This document shows positions 1 through 11,866 of a stretch of 64,000 nt of DNA, one piece after another. This DNA comes from Budvicia aquatica DSM 5075 = ATCC 35567. Its GTDB lineage: Bacteria; Pseudomonadota; Gammaproteobacteria; Enterobacterales; Enterobacteriaceae. Below the pieces are notes generated by a model, which saw only the letters and a program-made list of their open reading frames with translations, was not told where the DNA came from and made no database searches. A program made the position numbers and the translations under genes. Numbering within the stretch: the first letter of the stretch is position 1; each line of letters starts with the position of its first letter. The stretch is from positions 124,190-188,189 of the forward strand of contig NZ_ATYS01000002.1 of assembly GCF_000427805.1 (NCBI RefSeq), read 5' to 3'.

Positions 1-2
1 AG

Positions 3-2666
3 TTTGAAGAGATTTGCGAGCGTGGCTTAGACCTTTCTCCGACCAAAGAGCTATTGATCGATGAATCGCTGATTGGCTGGAAAGAGTATGAGATGGAAGT
101 GGTACGGGATAAGAATGATAACTGCATTATCGTCTGTTCCATCGAAAACTTTGATGCCATGGGCATTCATACCGGTGACTCAATTACCGTTGCTCCGGCC
201 CAGACGCTGACTGATAAAGAATATCAAATCATGCGTAACGCTTCGATGGCAGTACTGCGTGAAATCGGGGTTGAAACCGGTGGGTCAAACGTTCAGTTTG
301 CGGTGAATCCAAAAAATGGCCGCCTGATTGTTATTGAGATGAACCCGCGGGTTTCCCGCTCATCTGCGCTGGCATCTAAAGCAACCGGATTCCCGATAGC
401 CAAGATAGCTGCCAAGCTGGCCGTCGGCTATACCCTTGATGAGCTGATGAATGATATTACCGGCGGCAAAACGCCGGCTTCATTTGAACCTTCCATTGAC
501 TATGTTGTGACTAAAATCCCGCGTTTTAACTTTGAGAAGTTTGCCGGTGCCAATGACCGCCTGACCACTCAGATGAAATCCGTTGGTGAAGTGATGGCCA
601 TTGGCCGTACGCAGCAGGAGTCATTACAAAAAGCCCTGCGGGGATTAGAAGTCGGCGTTAGCGGTTTTGACCCTAAAGTTAATCTGGATGATGCCGATGC
701 CTTAACGCGTATTCGCCGCGAATTAAAAGAAGCCGGCAGCGACCGAATTTGGTATATCGCCGACGCTTTCCGTGCCGGTATGTCAGTCGACGGCGTTTTC
801 AATTTAACCAACGTTGACCGCTGGTTCTTGGTTCAAATCGAAGAGCTAATTCGCCTGGAAGAACAGGTTGCTGAACGTGGATTCATCGGGCTGGACGCTG
901 ACTTTATGCGCACCTTAAAGCGTAAAGGCTTTGCCGATTCTCGCTTAGCTAAGCTGGTCGGCTTTTCTGAGGCTGAAGTGCGTAAGCTACGCCATAAGCA
1001 TGGTTTATTTCCTGTATATAAGCGGGTTGATACCTGTGCGGCTGAGTTTTCGACTGATACTGCCTACCTGTATTCAACTTATGAAGATGAGTGCGAGGCT
1101 AATCCGACCAACGATCGGCCGAAGATTATGGTGTTGGGCGGTGGACCAAACCGTATTGGTCAAGGGATCGAGTTTGACTATTGTTGCGTACACGCTTCCC
1201 TCGCCCTACGGGAAGACGGTTACGAAACCATTATGGTCAACTGTAACCCTGAAACTGTTTCTACCGATTATGACACCTCAGACCGGTTGTATTTTGAACC
1301 GGTAACGCTGGAGGACGTGCTTGAAATCGTACGTATCGAACAGCCTACGGGCGTGATTGTTCAGTACGGCGGCCAGACTCCGCTTAAATTAGCACGCGCT
1401 TTAGAAGCCGCCGGCGTGCCGGTTATCGGCACCTCACCTGACGCCATTGACCGTGCAGAAGACCGCGAGCGTTTCCAACAGGCGGTAAATCGCTTAGGGC
1501 TGAAACAGCCGGCTAATGCCACGGTGTCGACAATTGAAATGGCAGTCGAAAAAGCCGTTGGCATTGGTTATCCGCTGGTGGTTCGCCCGTCATACGTGCT
1601 GGGTGGTCGGGCAATGGAAATTGTCTACGATGAAGTTGATTTACGTCGCTACTTCCAAAATGCAGTAAGCGTGTCTAATGACGCTCCGGTTCTGCTGGAT
1701 CACTTCTTAGACGATGCCATTGAGGTTGATGTCGATGCTATCTGCGACGGTGAGCGGGTGCTAATCGGCGGTATTATGGAGCACATCGAACAGGCTGGGG
1801 TGCACTCCGGTGACTCGGCATGTTCTCTGCCGGCCTATACCTTAAGTCAGGAAATTCAGGATGAAATGCGCAGGCAGGTTGAGAAACTGGCCTTTGAACT
1901 GTGCGTTCGAGGCCTGATGAACGTTCAGTTTGCGGTTAAGAATAATGATGTTTACCTGATTGAAGTTAACCCGCGGGCGGCCCGAACGGTTCCTTTTGTC
2001 TCTAAGGCCACCGGTGTTCAACTGGCGAAAGTGGCTGCTCGCGTTATGGCGGGTAAATCTCTGCTTGAACAGGGTATGACCAAAGAGGTGATTCCGCCTT
2101 ATTACTCGGTAAAAGAAGTGGTTCTGCCATTTAATAAATTCCCCGGTGTAGACCCGATCCTCGGGCCTGAAATGCGTTCAACCGGTGAAGTGATGGGCGT
2201 TGGCCGCAGTTTTGCTGAAGCCTTTGCCAAAGCGATGCTTGGTAGCAGCCCGCATAAAATGCCAAAAGGCAGAGCCCTACTATCGGTACGTGAAGGTGAT
2301 AAGGCTAAGGTGGTGGATTTAGCCGCTAAGCTGCTTAAGCATGGCTTTGAGCTGGATGCGACACACGGTACGGCAGTGGTGCTGGGTGAGGCGGGTATTA
2401 ATCCGCGCCTGGTGAATAAAGTGCATGAAGGTCGCCCGCATATTCAAGATCGGATCAAAAACGGTGAGTATAACTATATCGTGAATACCACCGAAGGACG
2501 TCAGGCAATAGAGGATTCTAAACTGATTCGCCGTAGCGCGCTTCAGTATAAAGTTCACTACGATACGACGCTGAATGGCGGTTTTGCAACCACCATGGCA
2601 ATGAGCGCCGATCCGACTCAGACCGTTATTTCAGTACAGGAAATGCATCAGTTACTCACTAAGTAA
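3..2666 (+). CDS. carB: Carbamoyl-phosphate synthase large subunit (5' truncated by window edge)
   Basis: Large subunit of carbamoyl-phosphate synthase. It makes carbamoyl phosphate from ammonia (delivered by the CarA glutaminase), bicarbonate and two ATP, for arginine and pyrimidine synthesis in the cytosol. The frame is open from base 3, so the gene starts outside the window; 887 codons are present, so about 186 N-terminal residues are missing compared with the 1073-residue E. coli protein. Visible are the end of the first ATP-grasp half ([20 protein letters not shown]), the oligomerisation region, the second ATP-grasp half starting near [17 protein letters not shown] with the matching [17 protein letters not shown], and the C-terminal MGS-like allosteric domain. 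A TTG at 54 is only an internal Leu codon, not the start. A strong hairpin follows the stop. Confidence 0.97.
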   Translation, partial: FEEICERGLDLSPTKELLIDESLIGWKEYEMEVVRDKNDNCIIVCSIENFDAMGIHTGDSITVAPAQTLTDKEYQIMRNASMAVLREIGVETGGSNVQFAVNPKNGRLIVIEMNPRVSRSSALASKATGFPIAKIAAKLAVGYTLDELMNDITGGKTPASFEPSIDYVVTKIPRFNFEKFAGANDRLTTQMKSVGEVMAIGRTQQESLQKALRGLEVGVSGFDPKVNLDDADALTRIRRELKEAGSDRIWYIADAFRAGMSVDGVFNLTNVDRWFLVQIEELIRLEEQVAERGFIGLDADFMRTLKRKGFADSRLAKLVGFSEAEVRKLRHKHGLFPVYKRVDTCAAEFSTDTAYLYSTYEDECEANPTNDRPKIMVLGGGPNRIGQGIEFDYCCVHASLALREDGYETIMVNCNPETVSTDYDTSDRLYFEPVTLEDVLEIVRIEQPTGVIVQYGGQTPLKLARALEAAGVPVIGTSPDAIDRAEDRERFQQAVNRLGLKQPANATVSTIEMAVEKAVGIGYPLVVRPSYVLGGRAMEIVYDEVDLRRYFQNAVSVSNDAPVLLDHFLDDAIEVDVDAICDGERVLIGGIMEHIEQAGVHSGDSACSLPAYTLSQEIQDEMRRQVEKLAFELCVRGLMNVQFAVKNNDVYLIEVNPRAARTVPFVSKATGVQLAKVAARVMAGKSLLEQGMTKEVIPPYYSVKEVVLPFNKFPGVDPILGPEMRSTGEVMGVGRSFAEAFAKAMLGSSPHKMPKGRALLSVREGDKAKVVDLAAKLLKHGFELDATHGTAVVLGEAGINPRLVNKVHEGRPHIQDRIKNGEYNYIVNTTEGRQAIEDSKLIRRSALQYKVHYDTTLNGGFATTMAMSADPTQTVISVQEMHQLLTK

Positions 2667-2686
2667 TGTATTTGATTAACTGAGTT

Positions 2687-2721
2687 AAAACCCGCCAATA
2701 GCTGACTATTGGCGGGTTTTA
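2687..2721 (+). terminator. Rho-independent terminator after carB
   Basis: An inverted repeat of about 14 bp (AAACCCGCCAATAG / CTATTGGCGGGTTT) with a 4-base loop ends in a T-run, starting 20 bp after the carB stop. It probably ends the carAB transcript. Confidence 0.88.
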
Positions 2722-2878
2722 TTATTGCTGGCTAAGCTTGAATAAAAGAGATGTTCGAGATGCTTAAGCTGCAGATTGGTGTGCCGACTTTTTGCGCCTC
2801 GAATGATGTTCGGTATAAAAATAGGTGTTGAGCGTTTGGAGCGATTTCAACATCGATGTTATCCTAGCGCGCTAAGCG

Positions 2879-3709
2879 GTGAACTTATCCCGTTTATTTT
2901 CTTCTCTATATCACTCAGGTAAAAATAAAGTGGAGTCTGATAAAATTCAGCCGCGTCAGCGGGATATCACCCGATTGTGTATTCAGTGTGCTCTGCTATT
3001 ACTTCAGCACGGTGCAGAAAGTACGCTGGTTGAACAGCTATCCTTTCGTTTGGGTAAAGCATTAGGCGTCGATAACGTTGAGAGTTCTATCTCAGCTAAT
3101 GCCGTTGTATTGAGCACCGTTCATCACGGACATTGCCTGACCTCGACCAGAAAGAATATTGACCGTGGCATAAATATGCATATGGTTACCGAAGTTCAGC
3201 GCATTGTTATTCTGGCGGAGCATCGATTATTAGATATTGATGATGTTCAAAAGCGTTTAGATAATATTAAGCCACTGCGTTACCCGCGTTGGCTGATGGT
3301 GTTGATGGTCGGATTATCCTGCGCCAGCTTTTGTAAACTGGCCGGCGGCGGCTGGGATGCGGTCATGGTGACCTTTTTTGCCAGCGGTGTGGCAATGTAT
3401 GCCCGCCAACTGCTGACCTCGATTCAGATGAACCCATTGATTAACTTCTTCGCGACGGCCTTTGTGGCAACTACCGCAGCCGGATGGCTGGTACGTTGGA
3501 TTGATATACCCACGGCGTCAATTGCGATGGCTTCCAGCGTGTTGCTGCTGGTTCCCGGTTTTCCTTTGATTAATGCAGTTGCCGATATGTTTAAAGGGCA
3601 TATCAATACCGGGATTGCCCGTTGGGTGATGGCCAGTTTACTTACGCTTTCGACCTGTATTGGCGTGGTTGTTGCCATGTCAGTATGGGGATTCAGGAGC
3701 TGGTTATGA
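2879..3709 (+). CDS. yjjP: YjjP, threonine/serine exporter family subunit (ThrE N-terminal half)
   Basis: Inner-membrane protein of the ThrE/DUF1212 family. In E. coli, YjjP acts with YjjB in succinate export (established for the family, not shown here). The 276 residues match E. coli YjjP throughout, with landmarks [53 protein letters not shown] and [20 protein letters not shown]. The N-terminal half is soluble and the second half holds about five membrane segments. The start is a GTG at 2879; the extra 20 or so residues relative to E. coli mean a later start is possible. The gene overlaps the yjjB start by four bases (ATGA), so translational coupling is likely. Its partner yjjB carries a stop codon, which may leave the transporter non-functional. 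Confidence 0.92.
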   Translation: MNLSRLFSSLYHSGKNKVESDKIQPRQRDITRLCIQCALLLLQHGAESTLVEQLSFRLGKALGVDNVESSISANAVVLSTVHHGHCLTSTRKNIDRGINMHMVTEVQRIVILAEHRLLDIDDVQKRLDNIKPLRYPRWLMVLMVGLSCASFCKLAGGGWDAVMVTFFASGVAMYARQLLTSIQMNPLINFFATAFVATTAAGWLVRWIDIPTASIAMASSVLLLVPGFPLINAVADMFKGHINTGIARWVMASLLTLSTCIGVVVAMSVWGFRSWL

Positions 3710-4170
3710 GTTTACTTCTTGCGCTTATTCAGGGAATGGTACTGGCGGCTATTCCGGCGGTTGGTTTTGCCCTGGTATTTAACGTGCCGGTAAAAGCCTT
3801 GAAATACTGCGCGCTTTTAGGGGCAATTGGCTATGGGACTAAAACGATTCTGATGTAGTATCATTTGCCGATTGAATGGAGCACGTTATTGGCTTCAATT
3901 TTAATTGGTAGTATTGGTATCTATTGGTCTCGACGCTTTCTTGCTCATCCAAAGGTGTTTACCGTTGCCGCTGTTATTCCGATGTTTCCCGGCGTTTTTG
4001 CCTATAAGGCGATGATTGCGATGGTGGAAATTTCTCATCTGGGTTACACCACTGAGCTGTTTGAAACCATGATTACCTATTTCCTTAGGGCATCATTTAT
4101 TGTCGGCGCCTTATCAATAGGGCTCTCTTTACCGGCTTTGTGGCTTTATCGTCGCAAGCCAAGCGTATAG
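3706..4170 (+). pseudogene. yjjB: yjjB, threonine/serine exporter family subunit, interrupted by an in-frame TAG
   Basis: The frame starts at ATG 3706, overlapping the yjjP stop, and encodes [20 protein letters not shown] up to ...[13 protein letters not shown] stop follows at 3856-3858. The same frame then continues with [18 protein letters not shown] to [18 protein letters not shown] and stops at 4168-4170. Both pieces align end to end with the 157-residue E. coli YjjB without a frameshift; the TAG replaces one poorly conserved residue between membrane segments. The change is therefore a single nonsense mutation (or sequencing error), not a deletion. A TTG at 3865 could in principle restart the second piece. 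Whether amber suppression or split translation gives function cannot be told from the sequence. Confidence 0.85.
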
Positions 4171-4249
4171 GCCGAAACACCGGATACCGCTCGACCTACG
4201 ATGATAACAATAGATAACAACGGACAAAAAACGGCTTCAGGATATTTTT

Positions 4250-4732
4250 ATGATAATTAGTTTAATTGCCGCTATGGCTGAAAATCGGGTTATTGGTGCT
4301 GATAATGCGATGCCGTGGCACTTGCCGGCTGACCTGGCCTGGTTCAAACGTAACACGCTGGCAAAACCCATTATTATGGGGCGTAACACGTATGAATCTA
4401 TCGGCAGGCCGTTACCCGGACGCTTAAATATTGTGATTAGCCGCCAGCCTCAGTCAGACGAGAGGGTGACTTGGGTAAGCTCTTTAGAACAGGCTCTATC
4501 TGCTGCGGGAGAGGTTGATGAGGTAATGATTATCGGTGGGGGACGTGTTTACCAACAGGCTCTGACGCTGGCAAATCGCCTTTATCTCACTCATATTGAG
4601 GCCGAACTGGAAGGGGATACCTATTTTCCTGACTACCAGCAGTATGGCTGGACGCAAACATTGGATGAACCGCACCCTGCGGATGAAAACAATCAATACC
4701 CATACCGGTTTGAAATATTAGAACGGAAATGA
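4250..4732 (+). CDS. folA: Dihydrofolate reductase
   Basis: Reduces dihydrofolate to tetrahydrofolate with NADPH and is the trimethoprim target. The 160 residues match the chromosomal enteric enzyme. N-terminal [13 protein letters not shown], the M20 loop with MPWHLPADL and the catalytic acid Asp28 (Asp27 in E. coli) are present, followed by the cofactor motif [18 protein letters not shown] and [12 protein letters not shown]. The C-terminus ends RFEILERK. The gene stands alone on the plus strand, convergent with apaH, with a hairpin between the two stops. Nothing suggests an acquired resistant variant. Confidence 0.97.
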   Translation: MIISLIAAMAENRVIGADNAMPWHLPADLAWFKRNTLAKPIIMGRNTYESIGRPLPGRLNIVISRQPQSDERVTWVSSLEQALSAAGEVDEVMIIGGGRVYQQALTLANRLYLTHIEAELEGDTYFPDYQQYGWTQTLDEPHPADENNQYPYRFEILERK

Positions 4733-4741
4733 TTGTCCGGT

Positions 4742-4773
4742 GCCGTCACGCCATTTTGGGCTGGCGTGACGGC
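4742..4773. terminator. Hairpin between convergent folA and apaH
   Basis: A 12-bp perfect inverted repeat (GCCGTCACGCCA / TGGCGTGACGGC) with an 8-base loop lies between the stops of two convergent genes. There is no clear T-run, so it may be a transcript-end stabiliser or a weak bidirectional terminator. Confidence 0.55.
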
Positions 4774-4794
4774 CGTATGATAGCGGCAGCTTAA

Positions 4795-5628
4795 CTACGA
4801 CTCTGCATCAGCTTCCTGCCCGAGATAAGCCTGACGGAAGTACTGCTTATCTTCCCATCTCAGCATCGTCAGTTCGCCTCCCCAGCAACAGCCGGTATCC
4901 AGAGGATAAATGCCTTCCGGAGCGCCTTTTCCTTCTAGCGATGCCCAATGGCCGAAGGCAATTGAGTACTTTTCGGTTATGGTACTGGTGATATCAAACC
5001 AAGGCTTTAGCGGTGCGGGTGCTTTTTTGGGGACGTCTTTGCAGATCATATCCAGACATCCGTTCGGATAGCAAAAGCGCATACGGGTCAGGGCGTTGGT
5101 TGCATAGCGTAAGCGCGGCAGGCCTGACAGTTCATCACTCCAGCAGTTTGGCAGATCGCCATACATCGAGTCCAGAAACAGAGGATAGCTATCGCTGGAA
5201 AGAATCGCTTCAATTTCACGGGCACAGCGCTTGGCGGTATCAATGTCCCACTGCGGGCTAATGCCGGCATGGCCCATTACTAACGCTTTTTCTTCATCCA
5301 CCTGCAGCACGGGCTGGCGACGCAGCCAATTAATCAGTTCATCTGCATCAGGCGCTTCAAGCAGCTCAGACAGGTTATCTTTAGGCTTATTACGGCTGAT
5401 ACCGGCAAAGATAGCTAACAGGTGAAGATCGTGATTACCCAGCGTCAGGCGCACTGAATCGCCTAAAGAGCGAACATAGCGTAAGACTTTAAGCGAGTCG
5501 GGACCGCGGGCAACTAAGTCACCGGTTAGCCAAAGGGTATCGTATTGAGGATTAAAATCAGCCTGAGATAAGAGCGCCTGTAGTTCGTTAAAACAACCGT
5601 GAACGTCACCAACTAAAAGTGTTGCCAT
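4795..5628 (-). CDS. apaH: Diadenosine tetraphosphatase (symmetrical Ap4A hydrolase)
   Basis: Hydrolyses Ap4A to two ADP and can remove Np4 caps from RNA 5' ends. The 277 residues carry the metallophosphatase signature: GDVHGC near the N-terminus, [12 protein letters not shown], then LGNHDLHLL, with a later MGHAGISP providing the histidine. Length is close to the 280 residues of E. coli. It is the last gene of the minus-strand run lptD-surA-pdxA-rsmA-apaG-apaH, in the usual enteric order; a 92-bp gap separates it from apaG. Confidence 0.96.
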   Translation of the reverse strand: MATLLVGDVHGCFNELQALLSQADFNPQYDTLWLTGDLVARGPDSLKVLRYVRSLGDSVRLTLGNHDLHLLAIFAGISRNKPKDNLSELLEAPDADELINWLRRQPVLQVDEEKALVMGHAGISPQWDIDTAKRCAREIEAILSSDSYPLFLDSMYGDLPNCWSDELSGLPRLRYATNALTRMRFCYPNGCLDMICKDVPKKAPAPLKPWFDITSTITEKYSIAFGHWASLEGKGAPEGIYPLDTGCCWGGELTMLRWEDKQYFRQAYLGQEADAES

Positions 5629-5720
5629 AAGCAGCGGCTAGCCTTTTTTATTATTATATCCGTATCTTTCATCTTGCAGCGGGAAACGCTTATCGCAAGG
5701 TAAATTATTTAGGGTATAGA

Positions 5721-6098
5721 TTAATGAATCAGCGACGGAATCGCCAGACGGAATACCGGAATAATGACTTGAAAGGGCTGGCCCAGATGATCGACCATTT
5801 TATAGTGGCCTTCCATTGTTCCTAGCGGAGTTTCAAGAACCGCTCCGCTGGTATATTGGTACTCGCCGCCGATATCAATAATTGGCTGCTCACCCACAAC
5901 ACCTTCACCCTGAACTTCAGTTTGCTTACCGTTAGCATTGGTAATCAGCCAGTAACGACCCAGTAATTGAACTTGAGTCCGCCCCAGGTTACGTAATGTC
6001 ATGGTATAAGCAAAAACAAAACGTTCTTCGTCCGGCATAGATTGGGTTTCTACATAAAAACTCTGTGCCTGAATAAATACCCGGGGTTGATCAATCAC
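5721..6098 (-). CDS. apaG: ApaG, Co2+/Mg2+ efflux-associated protein
   Basis: Small beta-sandwich protein of the ApaG/DUF525 family, 125 residues. Its role is unclear; mutants of enteric homologues are affected in cobalt resistance and magnesium efflux. Family landmarks present are [43 protein letters not shown] and GTMEGHYKM. The start is a GTG at 6098, chosen because its AGGAG ribosome-binding site overlaps the rsmA stop codon, 5 bp away. Translation is therefore probably coupled to rsmA. Confidence 0.95.
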   Translation of the reverse strand: MIDQPRVFIQAQSFYVETQSMPDEERFVFAYTMTLRNLGRTQVQLLGRYWLITNANGKQTEVQGEGVVGEQPIIDIGGEYQYTSGAVLETPLGTMEGHYKMVDHLGQPFQVIIPVFRLAIPSLIH

Positions 6099-6103
6099 GG
6101 TGG

Positions 6104-6934
6104 TTACTCCTGTTCAGCCTTTTGCGATGCTCTATTGACTGAAAGCCAATTCGCCAGTTTGCAATATTGCTCAACGGAGATATTTTCTGCCCGCATAGAC
6201 AGGTCTAAACCTAATTCCGTCAGTTGCTCTGGCGTAAACAGGTGGCCAAGGCTATTGCGGATAGTCTTTCGCCGTTGATTAAATGCCTCTGTGGTCAGAC
6301 GGCTTAATATACGAATATCATCAACAGGATATGGAATTGTTGCATGAGGTATTAAGCGGACAACCGCAGAATCTACTTTTGGTGCCGGGCGGAACGCCGT
6401 TGGCGGCACTTCCAGAACCGGAATAATATGGCAGTAATATTGTGCCATTACGCTTAATCGGCCATAGGCTTTGCTATTAGGGCCTGCGACTAAGCGGTTA
6501 ACAACCTCTTTCTGCAGCATAAAATGCATATCACTTATTGCATTAGTATAGCTGAAAAGGTGGAACATCAGCGGCGTAGAAATATTGTAAGGTAAGTTAC
6601 CAAATACCCGCAGTGACTGGCCTTTTTCTTTTGCCAGTTCAGCAAAATCAAAGGTCATTGCATCTTGCTGATAAATAGTCAGCTTGCTGCCTAACTTAGG
6701 ATGAGTCTCTAAACGAGCGGCTAAATCACGGTCTAATTCGATTACGGTCATATGATCGAGCCGATCCGCAACCGGCTCAGTTAAGGCGCCTAAGCCGGGG
6801 CCGATCTCTAACATCTCCTGACCGGGCAGAGGATGAATAGCTGAAACAATATTATCGATCACATACTGATCGCTTAAAAAGTTCTGCCCGAAACGTTTAC
6901 GAGCAAAATGGCCTTGGTGAACACGATTATTCAT
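6104..6934 (-). CDS. rsmA: 16S rRNA (adenine1518-N6/adenine1519-N6)-dimethyltransferase
   Basis: Dimethylates two adjacent adenines near the 3' end of 16S rRNA, a late 30S assembly step (KsgA). The 276 residues show FGQNFLSD, the SAM-binding [12 protein letters not shown] and the catalytic NLPYNIS, with the C-terminal helical domain containing [13 protein letters not shown]. The start codon overlaps the 3' end of pdxA by 8 bp and its stop overlaps the apaG ribosome-binding site, so the three genes read as one tightly packed operon. Confidence 0.97.
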   Translation of the reverse strand: MNNRVHQGHFARKRFGQNFLSDQYVIDNIVSAIHPLPGQEMLEIGPGLGALTEPVADRLDHMTVIELDRDLAARLETHPKLGSKLTIYQQDAMTFDFAELAKEKGQSLRVFGNLPYNISTPLMFHLFSYTNAISDMHFMLQKEVVNRLVAGPNSKAYGRLSVMAQYYCHIIPVLEVPPTAFRPAPKVDSAVVRLIPHATIPYPVDDIRILSRLTTEAFNQRRKTIRNSLGHLFTPEQLTELGLDLSMRAENISVEQYCKLANWLSVNRASQKAEQE

Positions 6935-7922
6935 TACGATTATTTATCATTTTAATAGCGAGATTAAGGGCTACCGTAAAGCTGCCAACGTCGGCGTTTC
7001 CGGTAGCTGCAAGGTCTAGTGCTGTACCATGATCCACTGATGTGCGGATAAAAGGCAGGCCTAAGGTAATATTTACTGCGCGGCCAAAGCCCTGATACTT
7101 TAATACCGGCAATCCCTGATCGTGATACATCGCCAGTACCGCATCTGCGTGTTGAAGATATTTCGGCTGGAACAGGGTATCGGCAGGAAGTGGCCCAATC
7201 AGGCTAATTCCTTGCTGACGTAATTGTTCTAACGTAGGGATAATAATATCGATCTCTTCACGCCCCATATGACCCCCTTCACCCGCATGAGGATTAAGTC
7301 CACATACATAGATTTGAGGTTGGCTGATACCAAACTGATTGATTAAATCATGATTTAATATCGTGATAGTTTCAGTCAGGCTTTGCGGGGTAACTGCCGC
7401 CGAAACGTCAGACAGCGGGAGGTGCGTTGTCACTAACGCCACCCGAAGTTCCTCGGTCGCCAGCATCATAACAACCCGCGGGCGAAGGCTTCGTTCGGCA
7501 AAAAATTCGGTATGGCCGGTAAAGGCAAAGCCGGCATCATTGATAATGCCTTTATGTACCGGTCCGGTAATCAGTGCGGCAAATTCGCCACTCAGACAGC
7601 CGTCACAGGCCCGGGCTAAGGTATTCACAACATAGCTACCATTGGCCAGATTTAACTCACCGGCAATCACTGGTGCGTTTAGCTCTACGGGAACAACGGT
7701 GAGCGTGCCTTTACCCTGAGGCTTCGGTTGTTTTAATGGGTCATAGCGTATTAATTGCAAAGGCAGCCCGAGAAGGGCTGCTCTTTGTTCAAGCAACGCA
7801 GGGTCGGCACAAACGACCAGTTCAACCGGCCAATCTTGCTGTGCCAGCCGGACAGTTAAGTCCGGGCCAACGCCGGCAGGTTCACCCGGCGTGATAACCA
7901 CTCTTTGATATTTATTGAGCAT
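6927..7922 (-). CDS. pdxA: 4-hydroxythreonine-4-phosphate dehydrogenase
   Basis: NAD-dependent oxidation and decarboxylation of 4-phosphohydroxy-L-threonine in pyridoxal-phosphate synthesis. The protein begins [20 protein letters not shown], which aligns with the E. coli start; an upstream extension to 8003 is open but lies inside surA and lacks family similarity. Landmarks are [28 protein letters not shown], the metal-ligand region [16 protein letters not shown] and [12 protein letters not shown]. The start ATG overlaps the surA stop by 11 bp. Confidence 0.96.
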   Translation of the reverse strand: MLNKYQRVVITPGEPAGVGPDLTVRLAQQDWPVELVVCADPALLEQRAALLGLPLQLIRYDPLKQPKPQGKGTLTVVPVELNAPVIAGELNLANGSYVVNTLARACDGCLSGEFAALITGPVHKGIINDAGFAFTGHTEFFAERSLRPRVVMMLATEELRVALVTTHLPLSDVSAAVTPQSLTETITILNHDLINQFGISQPQIYVCGLNPHAGEGGHMGREEIDIIIPTLEQLRQQGISLIGPLPADTLFQPKYLQHADAVLAMYHDQGLPVLKYQGFGRAVNITLGLPFIRTSVDHGTALDLAATGNADVGSFTVALNLAIKMINNRNE

Positions 7923-9252
7923 CTTTGTTGCTGTTGCCATTGATGATCTTAACGTAAGCACTGGCGCGCTGTTCTTGCATCCAGCTCTGAACTTCTTCTG
8001 CAAACTTACGGTTAAACAGCATGCGATAAGCCCGATCTTTCTGAGCTACGTCAGTTTTATCAACCTGGCGGGTATCCATTAACTGAATTAAGTGCCAGCC
8101 GAAAGATGAACGAACCGGAGCACTAAGCTCGTTTTTCTGTAAGCGCATCAATGCTTCACGGAAAGCCGGATCGTAGCTCTCAGGGGATGCCCATCCCAGA
8201 TTACCACCCTGTTGAGCTGAACCCGGGTCTTCTGAATATTGGCGAGCCATATCTTTAAAATCAGCCTTGCCGCTGCGAATATCTGCCGCGATAGACGCCA
8301 GTTTTGCTTCGGCCTGCGCATCAGTCATGACAACGGACGGGCGTAAAAGAATATGGCGAGCGTTAACTTCCATCACCGAAATCGCTTTTTGTTCACCGCG
8401 AATATCATTGATTTTTAAAATATGGAAACCAACGCCGGAACGGATAGGGCCGACGATGCTGCCTTTCTTCGATGACTGAAGCTGGCTGGCAAAAATAGAA
8501 GGTAGCTCTTCCATTTTACCCCAGCCCATCTGACCGCCTCTTAATGCCTGAGGGTCAGCGGAATAGGTCACCGCCAGTTTGCCGAAGTCGGCTCCGGCAT
8601 TAATTTGTTCTACCAGACTCTGGGCTAATGCCTGTGCCTTCTCAACCTGTTGTTGAGATGCATTTTCCGGTAAAGGAATCATGATGTGGCTCAGATTCAG
8701 TTCAGCACCGGAACCAATTTGATTGGCAATCTGGCTGGCCATGGCATCGACTTCTTGCGGCAGAACGGAAACCCGGCGGCGAACTTCATTATTTCTAACT
8801 TCCGCCAGCAGCATCTCTTTACGGATCTGTTCGCGGTAGCTGTTGTAGTTCATACCCTCTGCAGCAAGACGGCTGCGAAGCTGTGCCGGCGTCATGCGAT
8901 TCTGACGAGCGATATCAGCGATACCACTGTCAAGTTTGGCATCATCAATTTTAATGCCCAAATTGGCACCTAACTGCGTGATGATACTGTCCATAATCAG
9001 ACGTTCAGTAATTTGAGTACGCAGCGTTGCATCGTCAGGCAACTGTTGCCCGGCACGCTTAGCGTTGCTTTTAACTGAAGACATCAGGTTATTAACGTCA
9101 CTTTCTAATACCACACCATTATTTACAACGGCAGCAACGCTATCAACGAACTGGCCCTGTGGAGCAGCTAAGGCAGTGTGTGAAGCCAGTGACATTGATG
9201 TGACTGATGCACAGAGCGCCAAACTTGCGGCAAGCGATCTCCAGTTTTTCAT
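7912..9252 (-). CDS. surA: Periplasmic chaperone and peptidyl-prolyl isomerase SurA
   Basis: Escorts outer-membrane proteins through the periplasm. From ATG 9252 ([14 protein letters not shown], like the E. coli start) the order is signal peptide to about residue 30, N-terminal chaperone domain ([18 protein letters not shown]), two parvulin domains (first around [18 protein letters not shown], second around [19 protein letters not shown]) and the C-terminal helix ending near [15 protein letters not shown] second ATG at 9264 with its own AGGA site would add four residues, so the exact start is not certain. It sits just downstream of its client lptD. Confidence 0.96.
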   Translation of the reverse strand: MKNWRSLAASLALCASVTSMSLASHTALAAPQGQFVDSVAAVVNNGVVLESDVNNLMSSVKSNAKRAGQQLPDDATLRTQITERLIMDSIITQLGANLGIKIDDAKLDSGIADIARQNRMTPAQLRSRLAAEGMNYNSYREQIRKEMLLAEVRNNEVRRRVSVLPQEVDAMASQIANQIGSGAELNLSHIMIPLPENASQQQVEKAQALAQSLVEQINAGADFGKLAVTYSADPQALRGGQMGWGKMEELPSIFASQLQSSKKGSIVGPIRSGVGFHILKINDIRGEQKAISVMEVNARHILLRPSVVMTDAQAEAKLASIAADIRSGKADFKDMARQYSEDPGSAQQGGNLGWASPESYDPAFREALMRLQKNELSAPVRSSFGWHLIQLMDTRQVDKTDVAQKDRAYRMLFNRKFAEEVQSWMQEQRASAYVKIINGNSNKDAQ

Positions 9253-9333
9253 TACTTTTCCCATATAGTCCTATCCGCCTCTTAGCGGTTAATCATTAAA
9301 ATCGCACTAACATTCATAAGTGGTTGTTAGCGA

Positions 9334-11691
9334 TTAGAAAGCACGCTGATATGGCAGAATACCCGTACGCATCATTTTACTTCCCCCTAAGCTATAGTTG
9401 TTACTTAAGCCTCTAAGTTCAAAATTAAACGATACCTTGTCGTCATAATCACTTCGGAAATTGCCGGTGTTATTCCAACCGATAATCTTTCTTTCATAGC
9501 CAACGCCGATAGCCCAACAGCATGTGTTGTACTGAAAACCTATTAGACTACTGGCAGACTGTTTTAGTTTCGTATCGTAGTAATAAGATCCTACTGCTGC
9601 CCATCGGTCGGCAATTGGCCAAGTAGCAATACCACCGACCTGAGAGATATCTTGATTATAGGCGGTATAACCGTTCGAGATATTAGTCGTCATCGCAGAA
9701 ACGTATTCTTTACTGGCATAACGATAGCTTAACTGAATCACCCGCTCGCTGTCTTTACGATATTCAGCCACGGCATTACCCACGGCGAAATTATCTAAAC
9801 GGGTGTCATATTGAAGGCCTCCGCGCAGGGCGAAGTTAGGATCGATTCTCCAGAAGCTGTCACCGGCCCAGACTACGCTGCCGGTACTTTTTTTATCATC
9901 AAAGCTATTGTTATTATCACCGGTACGGGAGTCTTCAAAAAAGTAAATTTGCCCGACGGACGCATTAAAACGTTCAGTCTGGCGATCGTCATAAACCCGC
10001 GTTGTCAGTCCCGTGGTAACCTGATTAGCTGAAGCAATTCGGTCCAGACCGCTGTAGGTACGATCGCGAAACAGGCCGGTGTAGTCAGTCTGTAGCAGCG
10101 TGGAGTCATAGACATTGATATCACTTTGGTCTTTATAAGGTACATATAAGTACTGTACTTTTGGTTCCAACGTTTGGGTGAAATCTTGCCAACTATCCAT
10201 CGGTCGGTCAAAAACAACCTTGCCTGTAACTTTATACTGCGGAAGAACCCGATTAACTGACTCAGCGAGCTGGCTACTTTTAGGGGAAGTATCAGGGAAA
10301 TCTTGCTGATAATGGGTGGCCATCAGTTTGAATTCACTGTCCAGGCTTCCCCAGCGGTTAGCAATCGGATAGTTAAAGGTTGGTTCTAAGTGTGATCGCG
10401 TGGCCGTCGGGTTAAGATGATTTTCACTGGAGAATTTAGCCACCTGAGCATAGGTATGAATATCAAAACCGCCGATATCATACTGGAAGTTATTCATATC
10501 AATCTGCGGTTCAGCCCGATAGGCGTTAGCGTTACCCGCATCGGTGAAGATCTGGAATTTTTTCATGGCGACGGTGGCATTCCAGTTTTGGTTAGCATAA
10601 CCCGCACTGTATTTTTGGGTTGCATAACCATCGGTACTGGAGCCGTACAGGCTAGTGAGATCGCTAAGATAACGGCTATCACTCAGTTTGGTGTAGTCGA
10701 TATTAAAACGCCAAAACTGATTCATAACCCCATTATGACCCCAATAGAATAACCAGCGGTCAGCGTCATCAACGGGTTTTCCTGACTTAGCCATATCTTC
10801 TTTATATAGCCGGTCGTTTTTCAACCAGTCAAAGGCCATGGTACCAGTACCCGGAGCCAGTAAATAACGGAATTCATTTTGGTACTGCATGCCCCGTTCG
10901 CCGATATAGTGAGGGGTTAACGTGGCATCGAAGTTCGGGGCGATATTCCAGTAGTAAGGCAGGCTAAATTCAATGCCGCCATTATTGCCGTATTTACCGC
11001 TTGGTATTAAGAAACCGGAACGGCGTTTATTGCCGGTAGGTATCTGCAAATATGGGCTGTAAAAAACCGGCACCGGACCGATTTTAAAACGGGCATTCCA
11101 GATTTCGGCTAATTCTTCTTCGTTATCATGGATGATTTCTGAGCCGACGATGCTCCAACTGCTGTCGCCCGGCAGGCAAGAGGTGAAAGTACCATTATCA
11201 AGAATGGCATAGCGGTTACTTTCCCGCAGCTTCATCTTATTGGCTTCGCCCCGGCCCTGACGCCCAACCATTTGATAGTCGCCTTCATACACATCGGTAT
11301 CTTTGGTATTCAGGTTAGACCAAGCCTTTGGCCCGTTAAGCTTGATCATGTTGTCATCATAGCGCACGTTACCCGTTGCGGTTACGGTGCGCAGAGGTAT
11401 TTCTTGGCCGTCAATCGGCGTTTGGTTGACTTCAGCTCGATCGGCAAGTAACAGACGGTTACCTTGCTCAATAACGACATTACCGGTAAATACTGCGCTG
11501 GCAGGATAATTGACTTCACTATCATCAGACTCAATACGAACGGGTAATGAGTTTGGATCGCCGGTAACGAGCGGGCGCTCATAAACAGGTATTCCGAACT
11601 TACATTGCTCGGCTAAAGAAGCCAGAGCACCCTGGCTGTAAAGTGCCATCCAAATTGTGGAGGCTAGCAGTGTGGGATAACGTTTTTTCAT
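9334..11691 (-). CDS. lptD: LPS-assembly outer-membrane protein LptD
   Basis: Beta-barrel that, with the lipoprotein LptE, inserts lipopolysaccharide into the outer leaflet. The 785 residues have a signal peptide (cleavage near residue 24), a periplasmic beta-jellyroll OstA/LptA-like domain and a large C-terminal barrel ending in phenylalanine (PYQRAF). The four conserved cysteines for the inter-domain disulphides are visible: Cys30, one near 170 ([10 protein letters not shown]) and a Cys-Cys pair at 724-725 (NTCCWAIG). It heads the minus-strand run with surA and is divergent from djlA. I did not find a convincing sigma-E promoter upstream. Confidence 0.97.
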   Translation of the reverse strand: MKKRYPTLLASTIWMALYSQGALASLAEQCKFGIPVYERPLVTGDPNSLPVRIESDDSEVNYPASAVFTGNVVIEQGNRLLLADRAEVNQTPIDGQEIPLRTVTATGNVRYDDNMIKLNGPKAWSNLNTKDTDVYEGDYQMVGRQGRGEANKMKLRESNRYAILDNGTFTSCLPGDSSWSIVGSEIIHDNEEELAEIWNARFKIGPVPVFYSPYLQIPTGNKRRSGFLIPSGKYGNNGGIEFSLPYYWNIAPNFDATLTPHYIGERGMQYQNEFRYLLAPGTGTMAFDWLKNDRLYKEDMAKSGKPVDDADRWLFYWGHNGVMNQFWRFNIDYTKLSDSRYLSDLTSLYGSSTDGYATQKYSAGYANQNWNATVAMKKFQIFTDAGNANAYRAEPQIDMNNFQYDIGGFDIHTYAQVAKFSSENHLNPTATRSHLEPTFNYPIANRWGSLDSEFKLMATHYQQDFPDTSPKSSQLAESVNRVLPQYKVTGKVVFDRPMDSWQDFTQTLEPKVQYLYVPYKDQSDINVYDSTLLQTDYTGLFRDRTYSGLDRIASANQVTTGLTTRVYDDRQTERFNASVGQIYFFEDSRTGDNNNSFDDKKSTGSVVWAGDSFWRIDPNFALRGGLQYDTRLDNFAVGNAVAEYRKDSERVIQLSYRYASKEYVSAMTTNISNGYTAYNQDISQVGGIATWPIADRWAAVGSYYYDTKLKQSASSLIGFQYNTCCWAIGVGYERKIIGWNNTGNFRSDYDDKVSFNFELRGLSNNYSLGGSKMMRTGILPYQRAF

Positions 11692-11866
11692 ACGATTATT
11701 TTTGGTATTCCGTCAGTTGCGGCTATGCAGAAGCAAACTCGATGAGATTATCGTACTCATCCCTGTTACACCAGCGTTAAATCTTATCATCACCGTTAGG
11801 TGGTTGAATCGTTGGCGGGTATGATAATGCAATTTGTCGCTGACGGCATTGCCAATTGAGGATCAT

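Noticed and set aside
54-56. TTG as a start for carB
   Set aside because: The frame is open to base 3 and the upstream codons fit CarB, so this is an internal leucine codon of a truncated gene.
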